Below are positions 45,466-57,873 of a stretch of DNA of 64,000 nucleotides, one piece after another; positions within the stretch are counted from its first letter, which is position 1; the number at the start of each line of letters is the position of its first letter. Made by a program: the position numbers and the translations under genes. The stretch comes from Gnetum montanum (taxonomy: Eukaryota; Streptophyta; Gnetopsida; Gnetales; Gnetaceae). The DNA is taken from positions 673,177 to 737,176 of the forward strand of contig MNCI01020980.1 in NCBI GenBank assembly GCA_015680685.1, read 5' to 3'. Under the pieces are notes generated by a model. It saw nothing but the letters and a program-made list of their open reading frames with translations, made no database searches and was not told the origin of the DNA.

Positions 45466-46285
45466 TGATGAGCGACAAAGTACCCTTATGCTCAACCATA
45501 CAAATCACAAGCGTTTACACACAATCCGGTCGAATTTCATGGATGGGACTAGTTGTGGGATCTATATCATTATGCTTTGATCATAGTTCTCTTTCTTCCC
45601 ACTTGGACTAGTGGTAGCTTTGTCACATATGGTTTAGTTCAAAGTGAGGCATATGATGTTGTTCCTAATTCTACGTTACTCTTGATGACAATAAAGAGAT
45701 GGATTAATTAAACTAAATGAATGATTGAAAACAAGATCTAAACTAGCCTATGGGCGATGAGTATCTGTTCTTAATCATCTGTACACGTCTTGAAATTTGT
45801 GATGCTACTTTTGGGATTACCAAATGTACATCACTGGTTGTGCCAAATGATACACTTCTAGATTACCAAGTATCTACACTTAAACATTCATGATTAAGGT
45901 GCACGCCTTTTGCTTAATAACAAGAATAGTAAATAGCAATAAATAAAAACATTTAACTAAAGAAACCATTAAATAATTAACAATTAAAAACAATAATAAT
46001 CTAAGTGGATGTTGCAATGATTAGAGTAATCTTGATCTTTATGGCTAGTCATGTAACGTATCCAAGTACATTACACTCAAACAAAGGTGTCATATGATTA
46101 CAAACATCACATTGGATACCTGACCTTGCATCAAGACCAGATGTCGTGTACCTAACGTCGGATACCCAACATCGTGGCGACAACAAAACATGTTTCATCA
46201 TACCGACATCATGTACCCAATGTCGCAGCCCTGACCCTGACGTCGGATACCTGATGTCACGATGATTGCAAAACGTGTTTCATCA
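45466..46285 (-). repeat. LTR of another subfamily, probably solo (minus)
   Basis: On the plus strand it runs from TGATGAGCGACAAAGTACCC to a TTTCATCA end at either 46200 or 46285. The end is ambiguous because the terminal motif CGTCGGATACC...TTTCATCA is duplicated over about 85 bp. Its U3 palindromes are of the CATCG / GATACCCAACATCGTG type. U5 has GGGATTACCAAATGT. No exact TSD was found. Confidence 0.6.
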
Positions 46286-47889
46286 ACAAGGCGCAGATAA
46301 AAAGAAACCGATGTATGAAACTTACAGAAACTAAGTAAGAATGAGCAGTACACTCGCTCAACACCCTGAATCGATGAGAGGCGCACGGTTATAGCAAAGA
46401 GCAACACAAGCTTTTTCACAGAAATTGCACGATCTGTGCCAAAACAATAGTACCATACCATGCCGTACCCGGTACTACAGATTTTATAACTCATCAATGA
46501 AAGGTGATTTATGGACCATGGCTCCACTATAAATTGTGGTTGCAGACAAGCCAGTTTCTTCTGTTCAAAAATATTTGTAGCATTCAAATCGGACATGGCC
46601 GTATTCTCCGCCCATAATTTCAAATCAGACATGACCGTATTCTCCGCCTGAACAAAAGCATACATCTATAATTGGCATTGTTTTATGTTGTCTGCAATTC
46701 CCACAAAATATGGCATTCAAAGATATGCAGAATATTTAACGAAAACCCATATTTTCGTTGTCAGGTGCTAGTAATTCACGACTGGACTCATTTACTGATT
46801 TTCATTTCCGTTGAGAAAATATGTTTAAAATCTTATCACCAATTCTCATATCTTACGAAGAATTTCTCGGCAGATGCTATTTTGAATAGGAAATAACGAT
46901 ATTCTAAACTATTATCTTATAAATATTATCATACCATTTTAAAATTTATATGTTTTATTAAATCAAAGTAATTTACCGTTTATTGAATCTCTGACACAGG
47001 ATATGTTTAACATGATATAAAGTTTATCGTCCAATGCAAACTTAATCAAAAATTAATGTCAACATCTTTGTTAATATTTTTTCAACACTCTCACTAATGC
47101 CTGCAACAAGAAGTCTTTAAGAATATATACTTGACGATGACAAACAAATCTTTTCTTAATTCCATTATTAAGGTTCATGAAGTATTTTCACCGAATTGAG
47201 TTAAATGAGGTACAAGAAAAATGGAAAAAGAAAAATAATGATCAATGCACTGTATTAAAAGTGATATTGTAGAATTAATAATTTTGTTTTATCTTTGTAA
47301 GTATGAATTTTTTCCTTAGTCCAATGAGGCTTTCTTGATGTATAAATTAGGATTGCTCAAGTTTTAGAATACCTTTTATAAAATTTTTTTAATCCATTAC
47401 TCAACATTGACCATAGGAAAAATTGTAATTTAAGTTTTCTATGTTAACGTTGTACAACTTGTATTTGCAAAAGACACATAAAACTAGCAACTTGCATGTA
47501 GCTGGCCTTATTTTGTTGAAATAAAGCTAGGATGATAATCACAACATAAAGTTGCAACATTCATGTATTATAACAATGAGATGCTAGTTTTGTGATAACA
47601 GTCTCAATATGGAAGTTGTTGATTCAATTCATGTAGAAAAGATTGAATTATGAAAATGCTGAAAATTACCTATCGATATCCTAGGTTTTTCTCCATTATT
47701 TCATGAGAAAATAATTTTATGAAACAGAAGTTCAAGAAAAATAAAACAAATGATAAAATAGAAATACAACTAGGAAATGTAATCTATGATGATTTTGGAA
47801 ACGAGAAACTACAAATGCAATTATTATGACATATCTTCATTGTGCATTTTTAAACATTGATAAATCAAGAGTAACAAAGATGTACAACA
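46286..47889. other. AT-rich low-copy region, no recognised gene
   Basis: A 155-codon minus-strand ORF (46665-46198) overlaps the LTR edge. It begins MYAFVQAENTVMSDL and repeats AENT(V/A)MSDL twice; no family was recognised and it is probably spurious. The rest is AT-rich without motif-bearing ORFs. Confidence 0.35.
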
Positions 47890-48925
47890 TGGACTCATCT
47901 CTTCACAAGAGAGATGTTCCTATTTGCGAGGTGCAAAAAAAAGTTCCACTAGATGAGATGGTTCAATAGAAGACCTTGCCCATGCAAAAATCTATTCTAG
48001 AACTTGTGACCAAGGTTAACATAATGTGAAGCTCTATGGATGATAAATTTGCATCCACTCTCAAAATTATAAAGGAGAAAAGAGAGAGGAAGAAAACCAA
48101 GAATGATCAAAAAAGAAAAATAAGAAAGAGATAAAAAGGAATTCATACTAGAAGAAAGGGAAAGCTACTATAGTTAATGTGGTTATTAATTTGGAATTAG
48201 AAGAAGATGATAGGTGTGAAATATGCCAATATAAACATCTAAAGAACATTTTCCTTATAATGTTATACAAGATTGCTTCTATACAAGAATCAAGGATATA
48301 TGCACTAAATCCAAAGTTTGTTAAGGATATGCCCAAGAGGTTGCCTTATCCACAAGACAATTACAAGCAACAATATCATCTTTAGTACTATCTAGGTAGA
48401 CCACCCTCTCAACCTCATCAACAGTAACAAGCCCCACATTCATGAGGAATGCCACCACCAAGGCAATAATACTTGTATCATTAGCAAACTTTTATAGCTA
48501 TTATGTCTAGCAACCTACTCACCCAATGATTAAGCTACGCATGCTCCCTTACATTACTTTTACCCTCTTGAATATCACTTTCCCACTACTCTATGCACTA
48601 AGCCATCATCCTATGCTTTGGATTAACATTACATCAACCTCATAATCCTCTTCCACATATGCCACCACCACCTATGTAGGGGGAGTTGTTACATCGTTGT
48701 TAGAAAAATGTCATATGCACTATTAACACTTTGGTGGATGATAGAGCTAGCAACTCTGAATGTAAGCCTAGGAAATGCCCTTTCTTTAGGGTAGTTTTTA
48801 TGCCTACGAAGGAAGTTAGAAGAACTATTAGCCTACTTAGAACAAGATATGCAGACAACAACTTCAATAATCATTTTAATGACCAAAAATGTTGGTGGCT
48901 AGAAATGGTTGCATAGCCTTAACCC
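47890..48925 (+). pseudogene. gag C-terminal relic of an older gypsy element
   Basis: Lys/Glu-rich KIIKEKRERKKTKNDQ (48066-48110) precedes a decayed knuckle CEICQYKHLKN (48217-48250), then ESRIYALNPKFV and PKRLPYPQDN as in the gags at 25.8 and 29.6 kb. A Pro/Gln/His-rich tail ends with KCPFFRV (48773-48793). The reading continues as protease at 50840, so an insertion at about 48926-50689 separates the two. Confidence 0.65.
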
Positions 48926-50689
48926 TGCCTCTACGCGAGGGCCTTACTAGAAAATGGAGGTAGAGCACCTTAGATGGTCTTGTCGATCAAACAGGGACTT
49001 TGCCATTGGCACCCGAGGCGGTGGCTGTAAATGGGGGCTAGCATGGTTAGCTGAAATGCCAATGTGAATGGCTACAAATGGTGCTAAGTGTTGAGCATTT
49101 TCTATGATACAAATTGCAGAGCATAGTCACGAAATGTGGGCAAGCATAGTCAAGGGTTTCAGCCAAAATGGGTGCCAACCCAGGGAAACTACTACCCTAG
49201 CAGAGTACAATGTGACTACACATGGAAAATGTGAAAAAATGTAGAAAAATGCAAGGAACAAGAGAGAGAAATGAAACATCACTCCAAATGGAAGTGCAGG
49301 TAACTCCAAAAGGATTTCAAAAGGTACACAGTGTACCGTAGGCATAGTGGGAGCATAGTCACAATCTCGATGGTGTTGGGCCATGAAGTCTGGTGCTCGT
49401 CGTGGTGTACCGTGCCTATTGGGTTGGCTATCGTAGTGTATCGTGTAGTGTTCTAGAAGGGTGTGGCAGGGCTATAGTGGGCAGTGATGTGCACCTCTAC
49501 CTCTTTGCCAATGTGGTGTGCTCTAGGTCTTGTTTGCCCATGGAGCTAAGTGCCAAGATGCAAATGCCCAAAATACAAAAGTGTCAACTGGTGAAAATGG
49601 AAGCCCACTCCTAAAATGTGAAGCACAAGGGTATTTATAGGGCTAGGGTTAGCCCAAAAAATGGATCATGCATCATGTGGTAGAGTGGTAGGTGGGACTA
49701 CACTTTGGGATAGTTGGGACTATGCTCATTCCAACTACGCTCTAGTGTTAGGCTCTGTGGTGTTGAGCACTATCATTGCTCTGATGGAGTCTGTGAAGCC
49801 AAGAGACTATGACTACACTGCCCATTTTCATGGAGAAGATTGCAAAGTACCTAAAGAGATGCAAAAAATGCCAAAAAATGCAACTCTTGGAGACTATGCT
49901 CTAGGTCTACGCTCTAGAGCGTAGTTACAATTTTTGGGAAAAGGGGGATGCAAAAATGAAAAATGCTACTACTAGAGTCAATGCAGATGTTAATGCAGAG
50001 GTGTGGGGGCCTTTGGAGGATGTTCTTGACTACGCTATAAACTAGGTGAAAGTGTAGTCCTAGACTTAGGAAAAATTTGGCAAGAAACTAGCAAAATATG
50101 GCTAAGTGATGACTATGCTCCAGGGGAGGCTAACTACGCTCCCAATTGGGGGTGAGTGTAGTCTCAACACTTAGAGAAATTGCTACAAAATCTAGCTTCA
50201 AAACTAACTACACTTGACTATGCTCTAGACCATAGTCAGGAGGTGTAATCTTAATAGTTAGAAAATTCTAGCATCCAGGGCCAACTACATTGACTACACT
50301 CTAGAGCGTAGTCCCGATGGTGAGAGCATAGTTTGGACACTTAGAAAATTCTGCTGTAGAAAATGTGCTTCCAAACTGACTATGCTCTAGAGTGTAGTCC
50401 TAGCAGTGGAGAACATAGTCTTAGCACTTAGAAAAATCTACAACTTGTGTCACCATTTTGACACTTAGAAAAATCTAGCAAAACTAGCAGTTGTGTTGAC
50501 TATGCTCTGGAGTGTAGTTAAGGGGTGTACAGAGTGTAGTCTTAACACTTAGAAAAATTTGAGCAAAGTGCCATCATTTTGACACTTAGCTAAATTTGTG
50601 GTCGAGATGCTAGAGCCTAAAATTTTTGTGGTGTTTCAATCATCACTAGCAATGTCCAGCTCCTAGGGACCTAATGTGGAGACTGTCAT
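48926..50689 (-). repeat. Block with CTACGCTCTAGAGCGTAG palindrome array, probable LTR of an unrelated family
   Basis: Between 49640 and 50560 the motif GACTAYGCTCTAGAGYGTAGTC or half of it recurs at least ten times, spaced 40-110 bp, with CACTTAGAAAAATCTAGCA between. On the minus strand the array leads into CCCTATAAATACCCTTG (about 49645-49629), so it looks like a very long U3 followed by R-U5 (49628-48926). The right edge ends GGAGACTGTCA, i.e. TGACAGTC on the minus strand. TSDs could not be matched. Confidence 0.5.
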
Positions 50690-50839
50690 GCTTACCCATG
50701 TAGTAATCAATTAGATTAAATAAGGAGCTTTTTTTAGGAAAATGACAAACTCAAGATGTTTCGTAATCTATTTGAAAATTACAAGAAATATACCATGCAA
50801 GGTTCTACTAGATTCAAATTTAACCATGAACCTTATTTC

Positions 50840-51190
50840 CTAGGAAATACACAAAACTTGGAACCTACCATCGATCAAGAAGTGTAACATTAGACTAGAT
50901 CTTGTAGATCAATTAGTTACAATTCCAAAAGGGTAGGTTGATGATGTTGTAATCACCATTAGTGAATGATCATACCCAAGAGATTTTCTTATCATTCACA
51001 TGGGAAAAAGAATTGGTAAACTTTCTCTCATAATGGGAAGAGTGTGACTTAGCACCATTAATGTTGACTTTGACATTAGGGATCTCTTCTTGAAAATTTC
51101 CAAGGAGAATGAACACGGTATCATTTATAAGAAAAGAGTTCCAAGAATCATGTATAGTAACATAGGGTGTAGGTATTTTAAAGAAATCTA
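50840..51190 (+). pseudogene. Protease relic continuing the gag at 47.9-48.9 kb
   Basis: LVDQLVTIPKG, VDDVVITISE, SYPRDFLII, LSLIMGRV and KKRVPRIMYS parallel the strands after the active site in the proteases at 30.4 and 34.1 kb. There are several stops, and the active-site part is not visible. Confidence 0.6.
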
Positions 51191-51244
51191 TAATCTAAAA
51201 GCAACTATCCCCTCAACATATAGGAAATCTAAAGTCTAGAATCT

Positions 51245-51463
51245 AGAAAATATTCTAACTCTAGAGAAAACAAGCTGTAAGAGCTTTGCTACTTTGATTG
51301 AAAACTATGAAAAACTAATGCCAAATCGTGAGCTCAAGAACTATATTTATATGCTAGCATATCTCGTGTGATATCAGATATTCGATGTCACATCTTGGCT
51401 TTGACATTGAATACCCAACATCAAGGCTCTGAAATCAAAGCATGTGCAAAAATGTGATTCATC
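51245..51463 (-). repeat. LTR fragment (U3 side, minus)
   Basis: AAATATTCTAACTCTAGAGAAAAC to GTGATTCATCA matches the U3 half of the solo LTR at 13807-14659, including the reversed TATA box (CTATATTTATATGC near 51340) and GATATCAGATATTCGATGTC palindromes. The U5 half is missing. Confidence 0.65.
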
Positions 51464-52318
51464 AGATACACTAGAAGAATTATAAAGGACTACAACAGTA
51501 CCTCATGTGTATTTCAATTTAACAATCTCTTACCTAAATGGACATTGAGATAATCACTTGAGCCACCTATCACTGGCTCATTAGGCATAAAAAGAGTGAA
51601 GAAAAGTGTTGGAATGGAAAATAGATGTATCCCAAGACAAACACTAACACAAAACTCTTGAAACTTAACCAAAACATAGTAAGTTATCAAATTAGCATAT
51701 CCATTGAAATCAAATTTGTGACTTGCAAACCACAAGTTGCATGCTTTCATGACTGAGCAGTGCTTTATTGGTGAGAGTATAAAAAGAGTTTAAGGAAGGG
51801 TTGTTGGAACCATAAGTAGATGACACTATATAATCCTAGGACATATAGCCAATATGAAACATAGTGCTACCCACTAAAATTGAACCTATAACTACCATGA
51901 GTATGAAAGAGTGATAAGATTTATGATATAATTAATGAATATTTTTACTTTTATTAGCAAGTGATAGGTGGCTCAAGTGGTTAGCTCATTGTCTTATTAA
52001 ACAACGGGTTGTCAATTTTAGTTACACTTTAGGTATTGTTAGGGTGTTGGAACCCAAAATAATTGAAACATAGGTATATCAAAGGAGTTATAAAAGTTTA
52101 TAACTTAGTGCTACGTAGTAGAATGAAACTTATGACGTAAGCTTACCAAGCCAAGACTCGTACCACTAGGATAACACCTCATTATTACACTTCAAGTATT
52201 TTTATATTTCTCTATAATACTTCTAATGTATCATGTTAGCTATATGTCTTGAGCTGTACCTATATTTAAATTATTCTAGGTTTTGACATCCCATAGTTTC
52301 ACTTTCTTTATAATAGTT
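51464..52318. repeat. SINE-like cluster with an inverted pair
   Basis: GTGATAGGTGGCTCAAGTGG (51961) and its near-complement (51545-51570) form an inverted pair about 400 bp apart. A minus-strand unit at 51800-51905 and another at 52055-52190 (GTTATCCTAGTGGTACGAG as A box) share TAGCACT(A/T)TGTTTCATA / GCACTAAGTTATAAA bodies with the copies at 15.2 and 21.5 kb. No ORF was recognised. Confidence 0.45.
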
Positions 52319-53070
52319 TGATGAGTGGCGAAGTACCCCTACACTCAACCATACAAATAAGAGCATTTCATGTGCGATCTGGTCGAACTCCGTAGACAAA
52401 CTAGTTGTGGTATCTAGACAGTTATCCATAGGTTGCAGTTCACTATCTTCCCATCTAGACTAGTGTTAACTTTTTCACGTATGGTTTAGTCCAGAATGAG
52501 GTGTATGATGTGTTGCTATGCTATCGCTACTCCTAGGTGTAATTGAAATTGATATTAACTAAGCTAAGAGAAAAAGGGAGAGAGAATCTAAGATAGACTA
52601 AGTGCGATGAGCATCTGTTCCTCGATCATCCGTACACATCTTGGACTTTGTGTGCGACTACCACTAGGATTACCAAGTAGTCACACTTAAATGCTCATAA
52701 TCAAGTCATACTCATTCCGCATTTAATAGGAGTTTAGGGTGAAGAGATATTAACTAAGAATATAGTAAATAACAATTAAATAATTTATTAAGCTAAGTGA
52801 ATGTTGCAATGATGAAGTAATCTTGATCTTTATTTTCGGTCATGTGCATGTCCAAGTATATCACACTCGAATAAAGGTGCCATACAATTACAATCACCAC
52901 ACTGCAGGCATACACTGGGACAGAAGGGTTGAAAGGAAAAAAAACTAAAATCAAAACTTAACTCTAAAAACTTATGCTTATCGGAGATGTCGACCTCTTA
53001 TTTGTAGATGAGAAGATAGGCTACAATATCACGTACGCGATATCATGGTTAACTAAATGGCAACTCATCA
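52319..53070 (-). repeat. 3' LTR of copy NA-3
   Basis: On the plus strand it runs from TGATGAGTGGCGAAGTACC to CAACTCATCA, 752 bp. The TATA box has decayed to TACAAATAAGAGG (minus strand, near 53009-52997), one C-for-T change. The U3 palindrome is ATATCACGTACGCGATATC (53027-53045). A 40-bp stretch present in the right LTR (after GGATTACCAAG) is missing. Confidence 0.9.
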
Positions 53071-53083
53071 TACCCCCATGACT
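53071..53083 (-). other. Polypurine tract of copy NA-3
   Basis: On the minus strand TTAGTCATGGGGGTA abuts the 3' LTR start TGATGAG. Confidence 0.8.
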
Positions 53084-53233
53084 AAATGAAAACTCATCCT
53101 TGAGTTATAGTGAGAACAAGCTCCATTGATTACACAGTCGATAGGTACGAGATTATTGGATGGTGAAAATGGGTTTATGCCATAGTATGGAATCAAAACA
53201 AAATTGAGACACAACACAAAGAATGTGCTACAA

Positions 53234-55954
53234 CTACAAAATTGGTGGAACTCCTGTAGTTCCTAGTGGCGGTGGCTGCTCCATAGGTGCTTTCCCCTTG
53301 TCTTGTGCTCTAGGTCTTTGGGTTTGATGGCGTTGAAGTATGGCCTGGAGTTTCTCCTCTTCAGTCTAGGGATCTTGTCCTATCCATGCTAATGTTCCAA
53401 TGTTTGATGGAGTTAGCACTTCCCATGGGCAAGGTAGTTGCAAAAACATTTGATTTGCCTTAACATACCAGGCCGCAAATACCCATCGTTCCTCCTCGTA
53501 GGCTCTAGCTTTGTCTCTGTACTCTTGAAAATATGCAAGCCGTTGAGCCAAATATGTTGTGACACCTTTTTTTCCTTAGTAGCTTGCCTTTACCACCTTA
53601 AGTTCAAAATTTTCAATCTTCAGTTTCTGCAATATCTTCTTGCATTCTGCAAATTCTATTTCATATTTGATGTAAGTGGTAGCTACCTGTTGCTCAAGCT
53701 CTATTCTCGGGTGCCTTACTTTTAACATTGCAATGTTGACATACCACAGGTTTGCCAACTCCATGTATTATGTAAGATCTTCGATCTGTAGGTCCTGATT
53801 CTTAACTTCTGCCTGGTGGGCCAATGCATATGCATCCAATATGGCTTGCCATTCAGTGTGTTGAGCACTAATAATGTTGATGTGGGCCTTGGTCATGTGG
53901 AATTCCTTATCAAGAATCTATTTGTACATCCCCACTTGGTCCCAGAAGTGCTCCTTTAGCTTTTTATGACATTTAGCCTCATTTTTCCATGTGCTTATTT
54001 TGATAGCTATATTTTGACGGATTGCACATACCTCCTCCATTGAGAGGGTTCAATTCTCCTTGGCTAAATGACTCATGTCTTGGTTGACCCAGATGAATTA
54101 TTTTCACAACTGATAGAAATGTTCTTCAAGAACATTCTTTTGCTTCTCCACAGAGTTCAACCAAAGGTTGTCGGCAACAAGCTACTTTTTTTCCTCCTAT
54201 AAGGCCTTGAGTGCCTTGATATGCGCATGAGATTGTGCCTGTGCTGCAGAGGCATCCCAAAAAACCTTCTCTTTTTCTTCTGCCACATTCTTATTCTCCG
54301 TTAGTAGTTTGGTTAGTTGCTCAGTTTTGAAATTGTTCAGCTGGTCTATGGGAACAAATTACAAAGGGTCTTGTTGTGCTACTTGTAGGGCCACAAGCTT
54401 TTCTTGCAAATTTTGCACCTCTACTTCAACATGCTTGGCCCTCACCTCTGGTAAGACCAACTTCCCCTTACAGAGACGTCATTACTTATCATGTTTGTAG
54501 CAATCGATCAAGCACATCCTCATGTTCCGCAGGAGTCATTGAGGTTCCAGCCAAAGTTTGAGCATCTCATGCTCCCATGAGATCTACCGGTGGTACAATA
54601 GGTACATTGAATGATTCTTTAATGTGGTCTACGACACTTCTACAGCTCCCGCTGCATCCTAGTGTTGCATGACCACCACTGTGGCCCCTTCACCAATTTC
54701 TAATTACACTTGGAAAGATGTAGTGTTTCCTGAGATCTGTTGTGACCAAGTACTTTCCCCTCCTCCTGTATGGATGGACACTTCACCCCTCACATGATCC
54801 AAAGAAACCATGGGCTGAATGGCATCGTCAATGATGTGAAAGAGATTTGCATCATCATGACTTCCCTAAATGATCATCTCAGCGATGGCCCTGAGATGGC
54901 TCATCGATGGTCTGTAATCTTGTAGTGGCGGTGGTTGATCCTGGTCCATTCTTGGAAGTTGGCTGGGTCCTACAAGTTGAGTTGCAGTTGGTTTAGCCAT
55001 TTGTTCTTTTTCTTGTTCTAGTCCCAGCATCTCACCAGTGATTTTCCTTGCAGCTAGTGGCTTTAACAATTCAACATATGAAGCATTTTGGGCTTTTTGG
55101 AGGACATCATTAGTGTATCCCCTAATACCATCACGTTGGAATAACTTCCTAATAATGTAAGGGAAGGGAAACACCATCTTCCTTGTCTTTCGTTCCTCGA
55201 ACCACCTTAGGATCTCCGTAAGGTATAGATGAGGTAGGTTGGCATTAACCTTTCCCATCAACACTACACATCCTCTTACTACATATGTTGAAATCCTTTT
55301 TAGGCCCTTCGTGGGGAAGATGTGATACATTCCAATTTTGAAATAGATCCTCTCTTCCGTCGTTAATTCACCCAATGTCTTATCCCTGCCATATGCCCTT
55401 TCCAACCAAACTCATCGGACATCAAGGGCTGAATGGGTAGAAACCTGAGCAACCTTGGGCCTTGTATTTATAAGGTTTAATAATTCTAAAATGGCCTGCA
55501 TAGATAAATCAACTGTCACACCACAAATGTTAATGGTGGTGCCTTGTTCTTTGTTGTGCCAGAATTGGTATGTTTCCCCTAAGTAGTAGGCATTGCTTTT
55601 AGAGAGGATAGGCCATAAGAGAGACCGTATGAGGTGGTCCCTAATAGCCTCAGGAGTGAACTCTAAAAAATATTCAAAATTTAATTCCACAATCACCATA
55701 ATGAATGTGGACCTTTTGTGGGTAGCCTGAACACAATTCTGGGGCAATGTGAGATGTTGTCCCTATTTAAGTGCTGTAGCAGCTCCTCCTTCTGCTTGCC
55801 CAGACTATACAATAGGAGGGTCCTCTTGATGAATGCTAAATGATTATTCCTCCTGCTCTGCATGTTGTTTGGAAGGAACTTGTTCGTCACCTCTCCTAGT
55901 TCGTTTACTTCCACCTTGAGTAGGACCTTCCTATTGTCCACGTTTCAGGGCCAT
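53234..55954 (-). pseudogene. Accessory ORF of copy NA-3: globular N-half, coiled-coil C-half
   Basis: About 907 codons from the ATG at 55954 (after TGTGATTGCAG) to the TAG at 53234. Residues 1-60 are basic and Gln/Gly-rich (MALKRGQ). Residues 70-290 look globular: NFEYFLEFTPEAIRDHL, ETYQFWHNKEQG, INICGVTVDLSMQAILELLN, then AYGRDKTLGELTTEERIYFK and GKVNANLPHLYLTEILRWFE. Residues 300-365 are Gln/Pro-rich. About 550-865 form long heptad stretches (Leu, Glu, Lys), ending AYEEERWVFAAWYVKANQMF. The tail is Lys/Pro-rich (DKGKAPMEQPPP). The pattern FW-x(n)-ING/ICG-V-x-hydrophobic-I-x-x-LL followed by a Pro-Lys-Gly segment recalls the 'putative plant transposon protein' domain of Athila-type ORFs; this is a weak inference. 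No membrane segment was seen. About eight to ten stops or shifts interrupt it. Confidence 0.6.
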
Positions 55955-56441
55955 CTGCAATCACACGGGGCCAAGCGTTAGTACGATTGTTTTTGAAGTT
56001 AAGTTATACCTTACTACTTTCCTTAATTAATTAATTTATTTTATCTCCCTGTGATTTTTCCTGAAAGATTATAATGGTGGATCCTTTTTACTTAGGTGGT
56101 TGCTAATTTTAGTTTCTTGGTGTACCTAAAGGGGTGAAACTATTTTCGGCACAATTATTCTAAATGTTATAGCTAATTACCCTTGATAATTTCCTTTAGG
56201 ATATGATAAATTCTAGAAAAGTTATGTGCTAGTCGGCATGTGTCCCTCCCCCATGACTAAGCTGAACACTCTAGGTTCAAGCAAGTTCAGACAGAATTAA
56301 AATCGAAGTACCAGCGAGCGAGATATAGGTAGAAAAGTAAGGGTTGCACAATCGTAAGTCATAGAGAAAAATTCAAAAAACTTCCCCACATGAATGGTTG
56401 AAAATGACGCTAATTTTTTCTGGGGGGTTACATATATATAG

Positions 56442-56480
56442 TTTATAGGGACACAATATCGCGTATGCGATATCACAGCC
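56442..56480 (-). promoter_or_regulatory. Internal promoter with ATATCGCG palindrome (copy NA-3)
   Basis: On the minus strand CTGTGATATCGCATACGCGA and TATTGTGT precede CCCTATAAAC (TATA-like, 56449-56440). It lies about 490 bp upstream of the accessory ATG, the same spacing as in NA-2. The palindrome matches the U3 of its own LTRs (53027-53045). Confidence 0.55.
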
Positions 56481-57873
56481 TATCGATGTTTAGGCCGAGG
56501 GAAAAATACCAAATTTGGAAGGTGTTTTTGGAATTAAAAGTGAAAATTAAGGACATGTGGGCACATTTTAAAGGGTTCTAGGATAATGTAGATAGTTTTT
56601 AAGGCACGAATATGTATTGGGGGTGGAATTGATCAATAAGGCCTCATGTGGTAAGTGAGAGAAAAAGGCCATGTAATGGTACATAGGAACGTTGTAATGT
56701 AGAGGGATAGTAGTAGGGAAAGAATGTCATGAAAAATAGGCTAAGGGTAATAAATGGTGTGTGGAAGATGGGTCATGAGTGCAAATTACAAAAATTATGT
56801 AAGTGGGTCCTCCCCAAAGTAGGTTCCAACCTATAATGCCCTTGCATAGCCACACTTAAAAGTGTTCGTGGGCACTTGAAGGGTTAAATGTAATTCGCAC
56901 TGGTTCCACAAAATACACACATGTAAATATCATCAGAATGAGGTAAGAATTCTACACTATACGAGACATGAGCCACAACTCCATGAACAGTGAGATGAGA
57001 TGGGATATAGAAGGGATTTTAGAGATTGGGACATGACGTAACTGACCCAGGGCACAATGAATCCTACATGTAAAGCATGATTAACGTGTCATTAACCCGT
57101 TATTCCAAGATCAGGACCAAGTCCATTCCTCTAATCAGTGACACTACATTGTTTCATCTCATGATGAGCAACTATGAGAGTACCAGAATAATAAGGCATT
57201 CGATCACTTGGCATTTTGTTCAAGGGAGGAGTGATTTTTACTTTGTGACACTTTGTTTGTTTTTTTTCCTTTTTCTCTTTTTTTTTCTATTGCTAAATCC
57301 AAAGAAGCTGCCAACCTTTAGGAATGGATGCATGTCTTTCCAGTGGGACTACCTAGAATAGCATTGGATTTTTGAATGCCCTTTTGATTACTCTTACTCC
57401 CATTTTTCATTAGATCTACAAGGATCTCAATACAACCATGTTGCATGATAACTCCCACAGATGTCACCAAAGAGAATCCACCAATCCCCTTGATGTCACA
57501 TCCTAATCATTCCCTCTTGGTCCATCCTTCTTCATTTTAGGTACAATAAACATAAAATTAATTTTAAGTTTTAAGAATGTCAAGAATATCACTGTACCCT
57601 CGAATAGAACCTCTTATTTGTAGAATGGCTGAGTGGGTGTAATGGCTCATTGTCCAAATAATTGATCACTTGAGACTCGATAACATAGAACACACCTCAA
57701 CCAACGATCCACATGAGTGTTTTATTTGTAGATGATATTGCTTATAAAAATGTAAAAAGACAAAAAGACAAAAAGATAAAAAGATAAAGTAAGAAATTGA
57801 AAAATGAAAAACTGGAAAACAAAAAGTTGTAAAATTGAAGAAAATAAAATGTGGTTATTAATCCAGCTTATTA
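56481..57873 (-). other. Spacer between gag and internal promoter (copy NA-3)
   Basis: Non-coding. It aligns over most of its length with 41006-42368, including the reversed GATTAATGACACGTTAATC region and the A-rich stretch after the gag stop (57745-57850). Confidence 0.6.

Noticed and set aside
46198-46665. 155-codon minus-strand ORF as a host gene
   Set aside because: Its C-terminal third lies in LTR sequence, no family was recognised, and no supporting exon structure was found.
49640-50600. Centromere-type satellite
   Set aside because: Spacing is irregular, only about 1 kb is present, and a TATA box adjoins it.
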